64,000 nt of DNA from Myrica gale (GCA_963930655.1 OZ005608.1:11656001-11720000); one strand, 5' to 3'. Positions 40,939 through 53,338 are shown, counted from the stretch's first letter. Program-made: numbers and translations. The notes: a model not told the origin generated them from the sequence alone.

Positions 40939-43215
40939 ATGGATTCTGCTCCTGCTTGTGTAAAATTTTATGGTACAAATTACGATACTTGGACATTTCA
41001 CTTTGAACTTTTCCTACAAGGAAAAGATCTCTGGTGTCATATTGACGGCACAACTCCCGCTCCTTCTTCCGCTTCGAAAAAAATATAAGGATGTTGCTGC
41101 TCCAGTTTCCTAGGTTGTTCTGGATGCTAGGATTATGTCCTGGCTTCTTAGCTCCATTGAGCCGCACCTTGTTCCCAATTTACGTCCTCATCGTTCCGCC
41201 CAATCCATGTGGACTTATTTGAAGAAAGTTTATTATCAAGATAATGATGCTCGTCGTTTTCACTTGGAGCATGCCATTGCCCAATTTCATCATGGCAATC
41301 TCTCCATTCAGGATTACTACTCGGCATTTCTCACTCTTTGGACTGACTATTCTGCCCTTGTTATGATGAATGTTTCATCTGATGCTATTTTAGCTATTCA
41401 GGCTATCCATGAGACGAGTCGTCGTGATCAGTTTCTTATGAAGTTGCACCCAGAATATGAATCTATTAGATCTTCTTTGCGAACCGCTCTCTGGTTCCAT
41501 CTCTTGATGTTTGTTTCAGCGAACTCAAGCAGTTTTGGACTCTCCTCATGACTGCTCCGATTCAACTATTGTTGCTTATGCTACCCAAGGCCGGGGGACT
41601 TCTATGGCTTCCGAGCAATGTTTTTCTTGCAAGGGATATGGTCATATTGCCGCCAATTGTGCTAAGAAGTTTTGTTCCTATTGCAAGAAAAAGGGTCATA
41701 TTATTAAAGAATGTCGCATCCGTCCTCAGAATCGCCAATCCCATGCTCTTCAAACCTTTGTTACTCCACCTCCAGTATCTCCTTCTCCAGCCTTTGGTGC
41801 CTCTCCAGGTGATTTCCCTCCTTCGCTAACACTTGCAATGGTGCAGCAGATGATCGTGTCTGCGTTGTTAACATTGGGTCTTCAAGGTAACCATTCTGTT
41901 TCTTCTAACCTGTGGTATATAGACTCTGGAGCTTCTAATCACATGACTCCCAACCCCACGGCTCTTGGACATATAAGACCCTATGCTGGCACTTCATTTA
42001 TTCAAACGGCCAATGGCAGCTCCTTGCCAATTACTATTGTTGGTGATGCTTCTATTAAGATCATTGATGTATTTCTTGCTCCTAAGCTTTCTACAAATCT
42101 CATTTCAGTTGGCCAATTAGTAGATAGCAACTGTGCTGTTAACTTTTATGGTACTAGTTGTGTTGTACAGGATCAGGCAACGGGGACGCTGATCATGAAG
42201 GGGCCTAAGTGGGGCGTCTCTTTCCACTATATTTGCATGTTCCCGCACCCTCTTCAGTTTCTCCAACTTTGTCTCTTTCTTGTAATACAGTTGATGATTT
42301 GAGTATGATATGGCACCGTTGTTTAGGTCACCCAATACTCAGATATTATCTCAAGTATTAAACTCTGGTTTATTAGGCAATAAAGCATGAAGTTCTACTT
42401 CTTTTGATTGTACCTATTGCAAGCTTGGTAAAAGTAAAACTCTTCCCTTTCCTCTGCATGCTAGTAGAGCTTCTCACTGCTTTGATATTATTCATAGTGA
42501 TGTTTGGGGTCCATCTCCTATTACATCTCATGAAAAATATAAGTATTATGTGACATTTATTGATGATTATAGCCATTTCACTTGGGTCTATTTTCTTCTC
42601 TCAAAATCTGAAGTTTTTCGTACTTTCACTATATTCATTGCACATCTTGCAACCCAATATTCTGCCTCTATAAAGATTTTATGTATCGATTCCGGTGGTG
42701 AATATTTGTCTAATGAATTCCGTGAGTTATTGGATTCAAAAGGCATTGTTCACCAACGTTCGTGCTCGGGTACTCCGCAACAAAATGGGGTCGCCGAATG
42801 GAAAAATCGTCATCTTCTAAATGTGGTATGTACTATTTTGCTTGAGTCTTTTGTTCCTTCCACGTTCTGGGTCGAGGCTATAAAACTGCAACCCTTTTGA
42901 TTAATCGGTTACCATCCTCTGTCTTAAATATGGAATCTCCCTATCCTAGTCACGGTAATTTACGTACTTTTGGTTGTGTATGTTTTGTTCATTTACCTCC
43001 TCATGAACGCCATAAGTTATCTGCTCAATCTGTTCGTTGTGATTTTTGGAGTATAATGTGGGTCAAAAAGGTTTTGTGTGCTATGATCATACTTTACATC
43101 GTCTTCGTGTCTCTGGAAATGTGATTTTTTTTTTCGGGAATCAACATTTCTTTCTGTGCTCCTCTCTGCCCTCTTCTCCTGTGGGTTTCTTTCCTCCTTT
43201 CGAGGAGCCTCCCTT
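40939..43215 (+). pseudogene. Copia gag-protease-integrase remnant
   Basis: Gag begins MDSAPACVKFYGTNYDTWTF (40939) and continues after a frame break at ~41080 with MSWLLSSIEPHLVPNLRPHR. Two CCHC knuckles (CFSCKGYGHIAANC, CSYCKKKGHIIKEC) lie at ~41615-41715. The protease site DSGASNHM is at ~41925. GAG-pre-integrase text IWHRCLGHP is broken at ~42310. The integrase core has DDYSHFTW (first Asp), IDSGGEY (second Asp) and GTPQQNGVAEWKNRHLLN (Glu kept; the usual Arg after it is Trp). It ends near PSSPVGFFPPFEEPPLTT, where the gypsy LTR starts. There are several frameshifts. Confidence 0.85.
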
Positions 43216-43222
43216 GACTACA

Positions 43223-46200
43223 TGTCACGCCCCGAATGCAGTCCGCAGGGGACCATGACAGCAGCGAGCAACCCCAGAGGTTAGCTCTAGCGTACATCCT
43301 TAAACATACAGCGGAAAGAACATAGGATCGAGAAAGAGACGGGCCAAAAAATAACAATATAACTTCATAAAGGTCCTCAATTAAGCATAGTATCTTCAAT
43401 TACACAATACATGAATAACACATAAACAGGTGACAGATCACATCGATCAGGTCACAACAACAAAACACATAAGCATCTTTCTTCTAGGTCAGATAGTCCT
43501 CCTGACTTCCTTCACCCGAGGCATCTGGAATGACACATTTTAAAAACGTGAGTCAAAAAGACTCGGTAAGGGATAAACATAACTTGAAAACATGATATTA
43601 AAACTTGAACTTGAATGTCATGAGAGATCGTAAATCTTGATGCACATGCATGTCTCATGGTTATGCATATGCTCTTGACCGTAAAACTTGTTCTTATTCT
43701 TGAAAATTGGCTCATGGCCCTTGAAAAGTAATTCCTTCTTTACTTGTGGGCTACTTACGCTCCATTTAACCCCTGAAGTCAGGGTTTTGCGTTCCCATCG
43801 GAACTGTCTCCCTTACCCTTGAGGACATTTCATTTGGTCGAACTAGCCCTTGAAGTGGCCCCAGGCCTGGTGGCTAGATATGACCCTTGGAGGCCCACAT
43901 CTTCTCATTGTCCTTCAGTGTGGTTGCACAGCCTCTTAGGATTCACCCAACCTTCTCACATTCGTCCCTCGGTATGGGAGTCCATCTTGATGGTGCGGTA
44001 CCGACCAGAGCCCTTAACCGACTTGACTTATCATAAAGCTTCTCATATGTCATTGCATAAAAGTCTCTTTAGAAAATCATGCAATGCTTGTGTCATGTCA
44101 TGCTTACTCATGTAAAGCTATTTATACTTACAATCCACTTACTTCCACTTACCTTGGTCTCCTTGATCATTGCATAAAAGTCTCCTTGATTATGATACAA
44201 TTACTACACTTAGATGTTTAGGAATTCAATTTCATAGGCATACAAAAGAAATACTTGAAATTATTAGGTTTTTCAAAAGTACATATCTTGAGAGTACTAT
44301 TTTGTTTACAAAAGATTATTTAACTAGCTTTCGTAAAACAAATGAAGAAGTACAATTAAACATAGCATCAACATCTCCGATATGATTGTTAAAGGGATCA
44401 CTATACGATACTCAATCAACTAGGTACACTTGTACTTCCCCAAACATCAATGATTTTCAACCAATTCTTGGAATCCTCGCCATCCTAACCTCAATGACTC
44501 CATAACTAAGATTAATCAACTATCCTTAATGCTAGAGCTCACAGAACTACAATTGAAACTCCAAATTCGACACATATGAGATTTAACAAGCCCGCTGGAG
44601 CGCCTGTCGAGCACTGGTCGAGCGCCAACACACTGTCCAACTTCCATCAACCCTTGCTCGAGCGGCGGTCAAGCGCAAACTCTCTGTGTGAAACTTTCCC
44701 AAGGGCTGCTCGAGCACCTGTCGAGCGTTGGTCAGACGGCAAGACACTGCCCACCATATTTCCTTAAGGCCGCTCGAGCACCTGGCGCACGCTAGTCGAG
44801 AGCGATGATACCTAAAAACAGAGTGCTAAAATCTCCTATTCCAACAACCTAAACATGATCCCTAGGTTGATTCTACTGACCAAAGACCATTCCACACAGC
44901 TTAATACATGTCTAAACGAATCTTCATATACATACCAACCCGAGGCACCCTCTTAACATAAGATGTTTAGGGTTTCTAATTCCAAACCGCTCAATCCTTA
45001 ACTAGATTTCCATATCAAAGCCTCTTAGCCAACAACCATCTCATGCATGCAAAACTAGAAGAATATGACCAAACCCACACAATATACCAACATGCATGAT
45101 AATTCCTCAAGCCGAAATTTACTCAATCCTCCAATTAATCCATTCCTCCAAACCACAATAATCTCAACAGACCCAACCTGATCAGATCTACTCATGCATG
45201 TATTTACAAGACAAAAGAGCACACGACACACGGCCAAAAATAGCAAGTCCAACCAAAAGACCAACTCTACTTACCTTGGTGCTGAACACAAGCTTGATTA
45301 GAGAAGAGAGCACCTAGCATAAAAGTATCTAAGGTCAGAAACTATGACGGAAAATAACTAAAACAGCACATGCAAATCAAAATCTACCTCTACCTCCAAC
45401 TAAAGCACTCGACTTTCACCAAAAACTTCACTACCCTTCAGCTTTTGATTCCTCCCACTAGAATGGCTTCAAGGGCTGAGATAGGTGTTTAATATGTGCT
45501 GAGATGAAGGTTTGAAGTGAGGGAAAAGAGATGAGCAGCTGCTGGAAATGCTTGAAGAAAGAACAAGGACAAAGCTTAAAGCTTGAAGTGGTTCGGCCAA
45601 AGAGAGAGCTGAGCAAAGGGAGGTATTCAGTCACAAGAGAAATGAAAGCTTGAAATGAGGAAGTGAAGTGAAGTTGATGTTTATGCGTGAAGGACAAGGA
45701 TGAGTAAGGAGTGAACTTGGTCCAATTTTTGGCAAAAAGGAAAAAAGGAAACTTTGTTTGTAACGCCCAACTCCATTGGCTACCATGGGCGGTTGACAAG
45801 GTCTCTTGTCTTATCCTCTTCAAGCCACTTAATTGCTTTGTCTCTTCACAAAAGCCTTCACGTGAATCATCTATAGCTATTTCAAACTACTCCTTGCCTT
45901 TCACGAATCCTCTCTTGCAATTCATCTTCTCATCTTTCATTTCACTTATCACATAAGTACTTTAACTTATCACAATATATATATAAACATAAGCTTATCA
46001 CCAACAACTTATCAACTTATCTATATCAACACCATAACTTATCTCTATGATAAACATTCTAACCTATCTCTTTGATAATCACAAGTGCTTATCTCCCTAA
46101 TAAACTCTCTAGCTTATCACTTATCTTCTCTAATGATGCTTAAGCCTACATAATCAAAGACACATAATAATTTATATACTCAACATAATTTCATAACCAT

Positions 46201-46556
46201 AAATCATTATATCATGATTTTCTACTTTGAGATTTTTGGCAATGAGAAATAAAATTTCTTTTCATATATCTAACTTCATGAATTATGGAGTATAAATAAA
46301 AGCAATGGAAAAATAAATTCATAAGAGAAATCTTCTTTGAATAAATTCAGCTCATAGGAAAATAATAATAGACTTGTATAAGCTTTCACAATGATAAAGA
46401 AAGTATCTAGAGGAAATCTGAAATGAAATTTCATAAGAAAATTAATGTACCATAAACATTAAACTTAGGTCATACATTGGCCAAAAATATGGCCCCCCTG
46501 AGTTAATTCAAACAAATACATAGGAAAATAACAAAAGCATAGTTCGGGGGCTGGTA
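43223..46556 (-). repeat. 3' LTR of the giant-LTR gypsy element
   Basis: It ends GGGGCGTGACA at 43223, next to CTACA of the copia host. The start at 46556 reads TACCAGCCCCCG against TGTGAGACCCCG in the solo LTRs, so the terminal TG has mutated to TA. Open frames inside (for example 45458-45823) read through pyrimidine-rich LTR text and are not genes. Confidence 0.8.
44589..44805 (-). repeat. CpG-rich palindromic tandem motif in the LTR
   Basis: Four irregular units based on GCTCGAGC(A/G)CCTGTCGAGC and GGTCGAGCGC, spaced ~55-80 bp. It is much richer in CG than the surrounding LTR. Confidence 0.65.
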
Positions 46557-47047
46557 TGTCCCCACCATACCTTCTTGCCAATAGGGTGAATGAGGCCGGT
46601 TGACCTCATCACACCATCTCTACCGGTCTCACGTGGTTCATGAGTCGGAGCGACATTGCTACTTAACGGTCTTGCCAAACCATGGGATCTATGGTTGACC
46701 CTGAACAAACTGCGGTACTCACGTGCCGTCATCCTTCTCTGAGAAGGAGTGGCCGACTGCTGGGAACATGGGGGTCGGCTACTCGGTGGCATCTGACATC
46801 ACAATACAGTAGTCAGTCATATACATGAGCAAAATACATCAATGTTTATCACATTGAAACATATTCTTTCTACAATAGGAAGTCAATCATAAGCAAACAG
46901 TGCACAAATCACACGACAAATTTCATTCAAAATAAGGAAGTAGATACTTTAAATTTCATTCTCCCCTCAACTGAGGGTACTTTTCATACATCTCGCTCTC
47001 CAATTCCCATGATGCCTCCTCTACTCCATGGTTTCTCCATAGAACCT

Positions 47048-48191
47048 GTTTGTATCCTTATCATTTTTATCTTGTCCTAGTTCACATGTGTGCAAGCTTC
47101 GCAGGTCTCTTTATGGTCTTAAACAAGCTCCGCGGGTCTGGTTTGATAAGTTTCGGAGTACTTTGTTACAATTCTCCTTCCAGTAGAGCAAGCATGACTC
47201 CTCTTTATTTTTGCTGAAAACAGACATGGGTGTTGTCATTCTTCTTGTTTATGTTGATGACATTGTTATCACTGGTTCAGATTCTACTTTACTTGGCCAG
47301 CTCAAGTTTCATCTCTCCGAGTCCTTTCACATGAAAGATCTTGGCTCTCTCACATATTTCCTTGGTCTTGAGGTCCGCCATTGTTCTTCTAGTATTTCTC
47401 TCAATCAACACAAGTATGCTTCTGATCTGGTGGCCCTTGCTAGTCTTGGATCCACTTCCACGGTTGACACTCCCATGGAGTTGAATGTCAAACTTCGCAA
47501 GGAGGAGGGTGACTTACTTGCTGACCCTAGTTTATATCGCAAGCTAGTAGGTAGTCTTATCTTCCTAACTATTACTCAACCGGACATCTCCTTTGCTATC
47601 CATCAAGTCAGTCAGTTTCTCTAGACCCCTCGTCACCTTCACATGGCTGTTGTTGATCGCATCTTATGTTCAGGGTACTTCTGCTCGTGGCTTATTCTTT
47701 CCTGCCAACACTTCCTCTTCTCTTACGGCTTATAGTGATGCTGACTGGGCTGGTTGTGCCGATACTCGTCGTTCTATCACTAGTTGGTGTGTCTTCTTGG
47801 GTAATGCCTTGATCTCTTGGAAAAGTAAAAAGCAAAACTGGGTATCGAAGTCGTCTACGGAGTATCGTGCCATGTCTCTTACTTGCTCTTAATTATCTGG
47901 CTCCGTGGATTACTTGCTGAATTGAACTTCCCTCAGATTGAACCTATCCCCCTTTATGCCGACAATACCAGTGCCATTCAAATCACGACCAATCCTGTGT
48001 ATCATGAGCGTACGAAGCATATTGAAGTTGATTGTCATTCTATTCGTGAAGACTTTGAAGATGGAATCATCACCCTTCCACATGTTGCTACAAAGTTACA
48101 TGTTGTTGACATCTTTACCAAGCCTCTTACTCGTCACCGCCAATGCTTCTTGAATAACAAATTGATGTTGGTTGACCAAACCCACATATGA
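47048..48191 (+). pseudogene. Copia RT-RNase H C-terminal remnant
   Basis: [20 protein letters not shown] (47090-47150), then YVDDIVITGSD with the catalytic YVDD (47245-47280), MKDLGSLTYFLGLEV, and LVGSLIFLTITQPDISFAIH. RNase H follows: SDADWAGCADTRRSITSWCV (47725-47785), SKSSTEYRAMS, YADNTSAIQIT, HERTKHIEVDCHSIREDFED. It ends LMLVDQTHI-stop. The reading changes frame at least twice. The N-terminal part of RT is missing. Confidence 0.87.
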
Positions 48192-48384
48192 GTGCAAAAT
48201 CACACCAAATTTTTTTCTTTTCCGTAAGTAAACTTACTTTGAAACATCAAGCTAGGCGACCCAGTTGCTTAATTCAAGAAAAAAAGTTCTCAATTTAAAC
48301 GAAGTTTTAAATAAATGACCTGTTAGTGGTAAAGCCTGTGAGATTCATCCTCTCTCCCAACCTTGCAGGCTTCTCCGGTAGGGT
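48192..48384. other. Spacer
   Basis: No LTR, gene or repeat recognised between the copia stop and the hAT terminus. Confidence 0.4.
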
Positions 48385-49267
48385 CAGGGCCGACTCAAGG
48401 GTAAGGTAACTTAGGCAGTTGCCTAAGGCTTGACATAAAAGGAAAGTAATAAAAAAAGGAAGAAAAATTGTTTCTTTTCATGTGAAGTGTGATGTGCAAT
48501 TGTGGGTGTAAAGAAAAGGGAAAATAATAAATAATACAAAAAAACTAAGAAGAAGAAGAAGAAGTTGACAGGAAAGGAAAGCAATAAAAAAGTAAGAAAA
48601 ACATGTTGCTTTTGACGTAGTGCAGACTTAGGTGTAAAGGAAAGGAAAGCAATAAATGTTAAATGAATGAACTCTGAAGGTTGATGTAAAATTTTGAAAC
48701 AAAGCAAAAGTCGAACACAACCGTGTTTTACACGCATGACAGAAGAAAAATTTAGTCGTCCTCACAATAGAATGGTTAAAGAAAATTTACAAATTAGTTT
48801 TGTTATCACAATTTGAGAACAATGCCTATTTGTGTATAAAATGGAAGCAGCTGCAAAACAGCAACGGTGAGAAAAACAACTATGTTAGATTTTTTTCTTA
48901 AATATGTAATGGTAAATTAATCTCAAATCTTCTATTTAATCTTAAAATTATACATGATACTCTATCTCCTCAGTTCTCTCTCAAAATATTTTTCTCTTCC
49001 TCTCTTCCTTCTTTTGCTTTATCTCTCTTTGCAAAACTAATCCAATTTATTTTAGCCAATGACATATTAGATATACTTGATTTTAGCTGAATGTTGTTCT
49101 AAGTTCATGTTCAACCACATATAATCTTGGTGTCAAGTTCTATTATTCTAGCCTTTATACTCTTGTATTTTAATTTGAATATTTACTTTTTGTAATAGCA
49201 TTTATTTTATTGGCTGGCGTTCTTTGTTTATATATACACTATGTTTAATATAAAATACGAATGTTGT
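48385..49267 (+). other. 5' non-coding region of the hAT element
   Basis: AT-rich. Near-duplicate segments GGAAAG(C/T)AATAAA(A/T) recur at ~48440, 48577 and 48645. No gene. Confidence 0.45.
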
Positions 49268-52200
49268 TATGAAAAACTTAAGAAAAATAGAAAATTTAAT
49301 CCAATCTCAAAAAAAAGCTCTTGATAAATTTATTGTCAATGATAAAATAATATAACATTAAGTTTGTTAGCCCAAGGTTGTTCCTTGAACAATCCATTTT
49401 GATTTTGATGACAACAAAAAAATAGTTGTTTTGAAGGATTTTAAAACTCATTTCATCAATCCACAAATTCTAACTTGGTTTTCAAAAGGATTGAGGTTAT
49501 CTCTCTATAAAAAGTTATAAATTTGTATGAACACCAATGCATAAGCTAAAAAGGTTACATTATTCATTGTAGGTGTTTGTAGATGAATTGGGATGGAAAC
49601 AACACCTTCAAGTTACTGTAAAACCTCTCTAGCATTGATGGTGTCGGGAAATTGAAAAATAGTGTTGACACATCGCATTGTCATCCGAGTGCAGTGTTTG
49701 ACACTGTCGAGACATTGAAGGAGGTGTCGACACATTGCACTAGCACCCGAGAGCAAATCCATACCAATTTTATGGTGTCGACACGTGCCGACTATGTGTC
49801 GACACATATTACGATTATGCAGATTCACTAGAACGCCGCCAACACATCATTTTGATTTAAAATGGCTTAAGCACCCCACCAACGGTACAATAAAGTCGCT
49901 TAAAGACCTTTCAAGTCTAAAGGACTATAAATAGAACAAGATGGAGAGATAAAGATAAGAACTTGCACATCATTTATGACCTAGCATCCTTAGAGAGAGA
50001 AAGAGTTTTGATGAAGAGATAATAACCTAGATCTCAAGAAAAATAGTGCTATACCTACCAAGACAAATGCATTCTTACTCGAATCTTATCTTCTCACTCA
50101 TCATTGTGCCTAATTACACTTGTTTATTTGGCTTAGAGAATCTTTCTTTATTATATCCTTATACCCATATTTTACAAAACATTTGAGTGTTGTGTGACAC
50201 TTGGTCCAAAGAAGGCAACAGCTACGGGGAAAGCTCAAAGAAGTCAACAACTATGGGGTGAACATAAGCAAGTCTTGGACGAACCACCTAAAAATGCCGG
50301 TGTCATCTTTCTATCCCTTACTCTCCTTTATTTGCATTATATCTGCATTTTGTGGTATGTTATTTTATCTTGGCTTTTCTTTTAAAAAGCTTTAAATTTT
50401 ATTAAAACCTAATTCACCCCCTTTTGGGTTGTCACCTAGACTTATAAAGTTCAATTGAAGAATTGATAATTGAACAACAATGTGATTTACATACAATTAG
50501 GAGAGAATATTGAACCACTCCCACAACATAATATTGAAAATCAACTTTTTAACGATTCGCAAGATTATAGTTCGGTAATTCTTGATGAAGAACCCGAAGA
50601 AAAATTAGAAACCAATGTAAAAAATACTAAAATTATAGATCTCAACCATTTGAGTACAATATCTATAGATATTTAAGATCCAAGTCAATGGAAAACTATG
50701 GATACAAAATTTAGAGGTCTATTAGTAGAGAGAGTTTCAATTAGAATTGATTATATAAATTTTCCTAAAGATAAGAATGATAGACACTTATCTACTACAT
50801 TTTATATGCAAAAGTTATCAAATGGAGAAAAACATGATTGAAAATGGCTAGTATATTCAAAAAATATCGATAAAGTTTATCGTTTTTGTTGCAATCTATT
50901 TAACTCAAAACCTAGCACAAGCCAATTGGTTAATGAAGGAATTAGAGATTGGGAGAATCTTAGTGTTAAACTTAAAAGTCATGAAACAAGCCATGAACAT
51001 ATCACCAATATGAATAATTGGATTAACTTAGAAATGAGATTGGTTAAAAATAAAACAATTGATAAAAATCTTCATGAACATAGTAACAAAGAGAGAAATT
51101 ATTGACAAAAGTATTATTAAGAATTATTGTTGTTGTAAAAACTCTGGCTAACAATAACCTAGCATTTCACAGAAAAAACAAAAAGATCTACCAAGATAAT
51201 AATGGGTGTTTTTTAAGCCTACTTGAAATGATAGAAAAATTTGATTCAATTATGCATGAACATGTTCGATGAGTACAACATGGTAAAATACAGGACATAA
51301 CATACAAAATGAATTGATATAAATATTAGCATATGAAATTAAAAATACTATTATAAACAAAATTAAAGAAGTAAATATTTTTCGGTTATACTTGATTGCA
51401 CTCCTGACATAAGCCACCACGAACACATGACTACAATGTATAGATACTTCAATATGTCCAGTTAAAATAGAAGATTTTTTTAGAATTTTTAGAAGTAGAT
51501 GACACCTCTGGTAATGGTCTTTTTAATGAACTTCTAAATGCCATAAAAAAACATGGACTAGATGTTAATAACATAAGAGGACAAGGATATGATAATGGAT
51601 CAAATATGAAAGGAAAACATCAAGGTGTACAAAATAGATTATTATATATAAATCCTAGAGCATTTTATACACCTTGTCGTTGTCATAATTTGAATCTAGT
51701 ATTATGTCTTATGGCAAACTCATCTCTCAAAGCTATATCTTTTTTTGGAGTGATACAACGTATTTATTCTTTATTTTCTTCTTCTACAAAACGGTGGAAA
51801 ATTTTACAAGATAATAAATCTACATTGACATTGAAATCATTGTCACAAACACGTCACAAACACGTTGGGAAAATCACATTGAAAGTGTAAAAGCAATAAA
51901 ATATCAAGCTCCAAAAATAAGACATGTTTTAATTCAATTATAAAAAACAAGTGAAGATCCTAAGACAAAGAGTGAAGCCACATAATTAGCTACATATGAG
52001 ATTGAAAATTTTGAGTTCTTATTAGGCATTAATATTTGGTATGATATTTTGTTTTTTGTTAATTCAGTGAGTAAGATCTTACAAAAGATATGCATATCGA
52101 TGTTGCCATAGATCAATTAAAATGACTTATTTCTTATTTAAAAATTATAGGGAAACTAAATTTTCATCTGCTTTAATTTCATCCAGAGAGGTTGCAGTTG

Positions 52201-52860
52201 AAATGAAAATTGAACCTATATTTCGTGAAAAATGAATAATACGTAGAAAAAAATAATTCAAAGAAAATGTTAATGATGAAACAATAAAAACAATTGAAGA
52301 AAGTTTTAGAATTGATTATTTCATATACAAGGTAGATCAAACTATTTTTTCAATTAAAAATAGATTTGAACAAATTAACAATATATGAAAATATTTTTGG
52401 TTTCTTATTTACCATTAACAAATTCAAATATTTAGAGAATGCTGATTTAAAACAAATATTAATCTTGAAAGCTTTTTAAAAGATGGTGAAGTTTTTGATG
52501 TAGATGGTTTAGATTTATTTTCAGAATTTAAAGTATTAAAAGAAGTTTTGCAACCTAAAATCAATACCTCAATTGAAATAATAAATTATATAAACAAATT
52601 AGATTATTTTCAAATGCTTCATTACTTATAGAATACTCTTAACAATATAGTAGCAGTTGCTTCTGGAGGAAGAAATTTTTCAAAACTTAAATTAATAAAA
52701 TCTTATTTACAGTAGACAATGTCACAAGAAAGCCTACATGGATTAGTCATTCTATCAATTGAAAGTACCATATTAACAAATCTTGAATATAAAAGTTTGA
52801 TTAATAATTTTGCATCTCAAAAAGTTAAAAAATTATTTTTAAATATTTTTTATTAATCTA
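49268..52860 (+). pseudogene. hAT transposase (TTF-type zinc finger, DUF4371 family) pseudogene
   Basis: The start (49268-49355) reads MKNLRKIENLIQSQKKALDK then FIVND. The copia solo LTR intervenes, and coding resumes at ~50470 with LGENIEPLPQHNIENQLFND and YSSVILDEEPEE. The TTF finger region follows (DPSQWKTMDTKFRGLLVERV, FCCNLFNS, SHETSHEHI). The catalytic core then has NNIRGQGYDNGSNMKGKHQG (51570-51625), where GQGYDNGSNM is the family signature. It continues with CRCHNLNLVLCLMANSS and IQRIYSLFSSSTKRW. The C-terminal dimerisation part ends ESLHGLVILSIESTILTNLE. At least ten stops or frameshifts are present, so it is inactive. Confidence 0.85.
49365..50446 (+). mobile_element. Copia solo LTR within the hAT element
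   Basis: 1082 bp. Starts TGTTAGCCCAAGG, with TTTTGATTTTGATGACAACA nearby, and ends GTCACCTAGACTTATA, the terminal CA having become TA. A perfect target duplication AAGTT lies at 49360-49364 and 50447-50451. TGTCGACA-type palindromes lie at 49640-49810. Small open frames inside are noise. Confidence 0.8.
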
Positions 52861-53073
52861 TTATTTTTAAAAATTATATAAAAATGCCTAATTTTTAACA
52901 TGGCCATGGGCCTCATTTCTTGGTAGTTTTCCTAGTCTATAGGCGTAGATAGCAATCACCTCTTCCCTGGTCTTTCATGGGTCTGCTTTGGACTGGTATC
53001 TCGCGGCTTTCGTTTTAGGCCCATGAAAATATCCTCCGTTTAGCAAGTTACGTTGAGCAGGAGATGGGCCTTG
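52611..53073 (+). repeat. Direct duplication, copy 1
   Basis: ~463 bp, about 90% identical by eye to 55234-55703. It covers the last ~300 bp of the hAT element and ~150 bp of its right flank (CGCGGCTTTCGTTTTAGGCC). Confidence 0.88.
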
Positions 53074-53338
53074 AAAAAAATTTCATATGTTATACATTAT
53101 TTTGAGCACTATTTTTATTTTATTTTTTTTATAAAAATTAGAACTGGAATTTTCGACGAAATTTTCGATTCTAAAAATTGAAAAAAAAATGACTTCGGGT
53201 TTCGGTTCCAGTATATGCCGGAATCGGAAGTAAAGCCGGAAATTCTGATACTTTTCGGAATTTTTTTCACCTTTAATTTTGGAATACCCTTTTAGGAATA
53301 ACCAACAGTTTGATATAGACTATTTCAAACCATCATGT
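53074..53338. other. Spacer before the CACTA end
   Basis: AT-rich with GGAATCGG and CGGAATTT-like runs. Positions 53301-53334 duplicate 389-422 exactly. No gene. Confidence 0.5.

Larger units (their letters stand above)
43223..47047 (-). mobile_element. Truncated Ty3/gypsy element of the giant-LTR family, copy 3
   Basis: On the minus strand the last ~80 bp of integrase (47047-46970: [29 protein letters not shown]) are followed by ~400 bp of 3' internal sequence and a purine-rich GGTGGGGA. The 3' LTR follows (46556-43223, 3334 bp), ending GGGGCGTGACA. This is the only copy of the family with pol attached. It identifies the family as chromovirus-like gypsy, with a chromodomain-side integrase C-terminus. 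Everything upstream in the element is deleted and fused to copia RT at ~47048. Confidence 0.82.
40036..48191 (+). mobile_element. Ty1/copia retrotransposon interrupted by a gypsy element
   Basis: 5' LTR 40036-40334, primer-binding site at 40335, gag and first half of pol 40939-43215, RT/RNase H end 47048-48191. The middle is occupied by a minus-strand gypsy fragment (43223-47047), and several hundred bases of integrase C-terminus and RT are missing. No 3' LTR is visible after the pol stop at 48191, so the right end is deleted too. It inserted into a Mutator transposase. Confidence 0.85.
48385..52918 (+). mobile_element. hAT transposon (TTF/ZMYM-type), decayed
   Basis: The left end CAGGGCCGACTCAAGG is a typical hAT terminal repeat. 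The GCCTAAGGC text that follows has a reverse-complement partner near the right end (~52890-52915), seen better in the duplicated copy at 55515-55535. The outermost right terminus is lost. The candidate 8-bp left target is GGTAGGGT with no visible partner. The element holds one transposase gene broken by a copia solo LTR and many stops. Confidence 0.72.

Noticed and set aside
46508-46792. 94-codon minus-strand frame as a separate gene
   Set aside because: It lies between the gypsy integrase end and its LTR. It is 3' internal sequence of that element.
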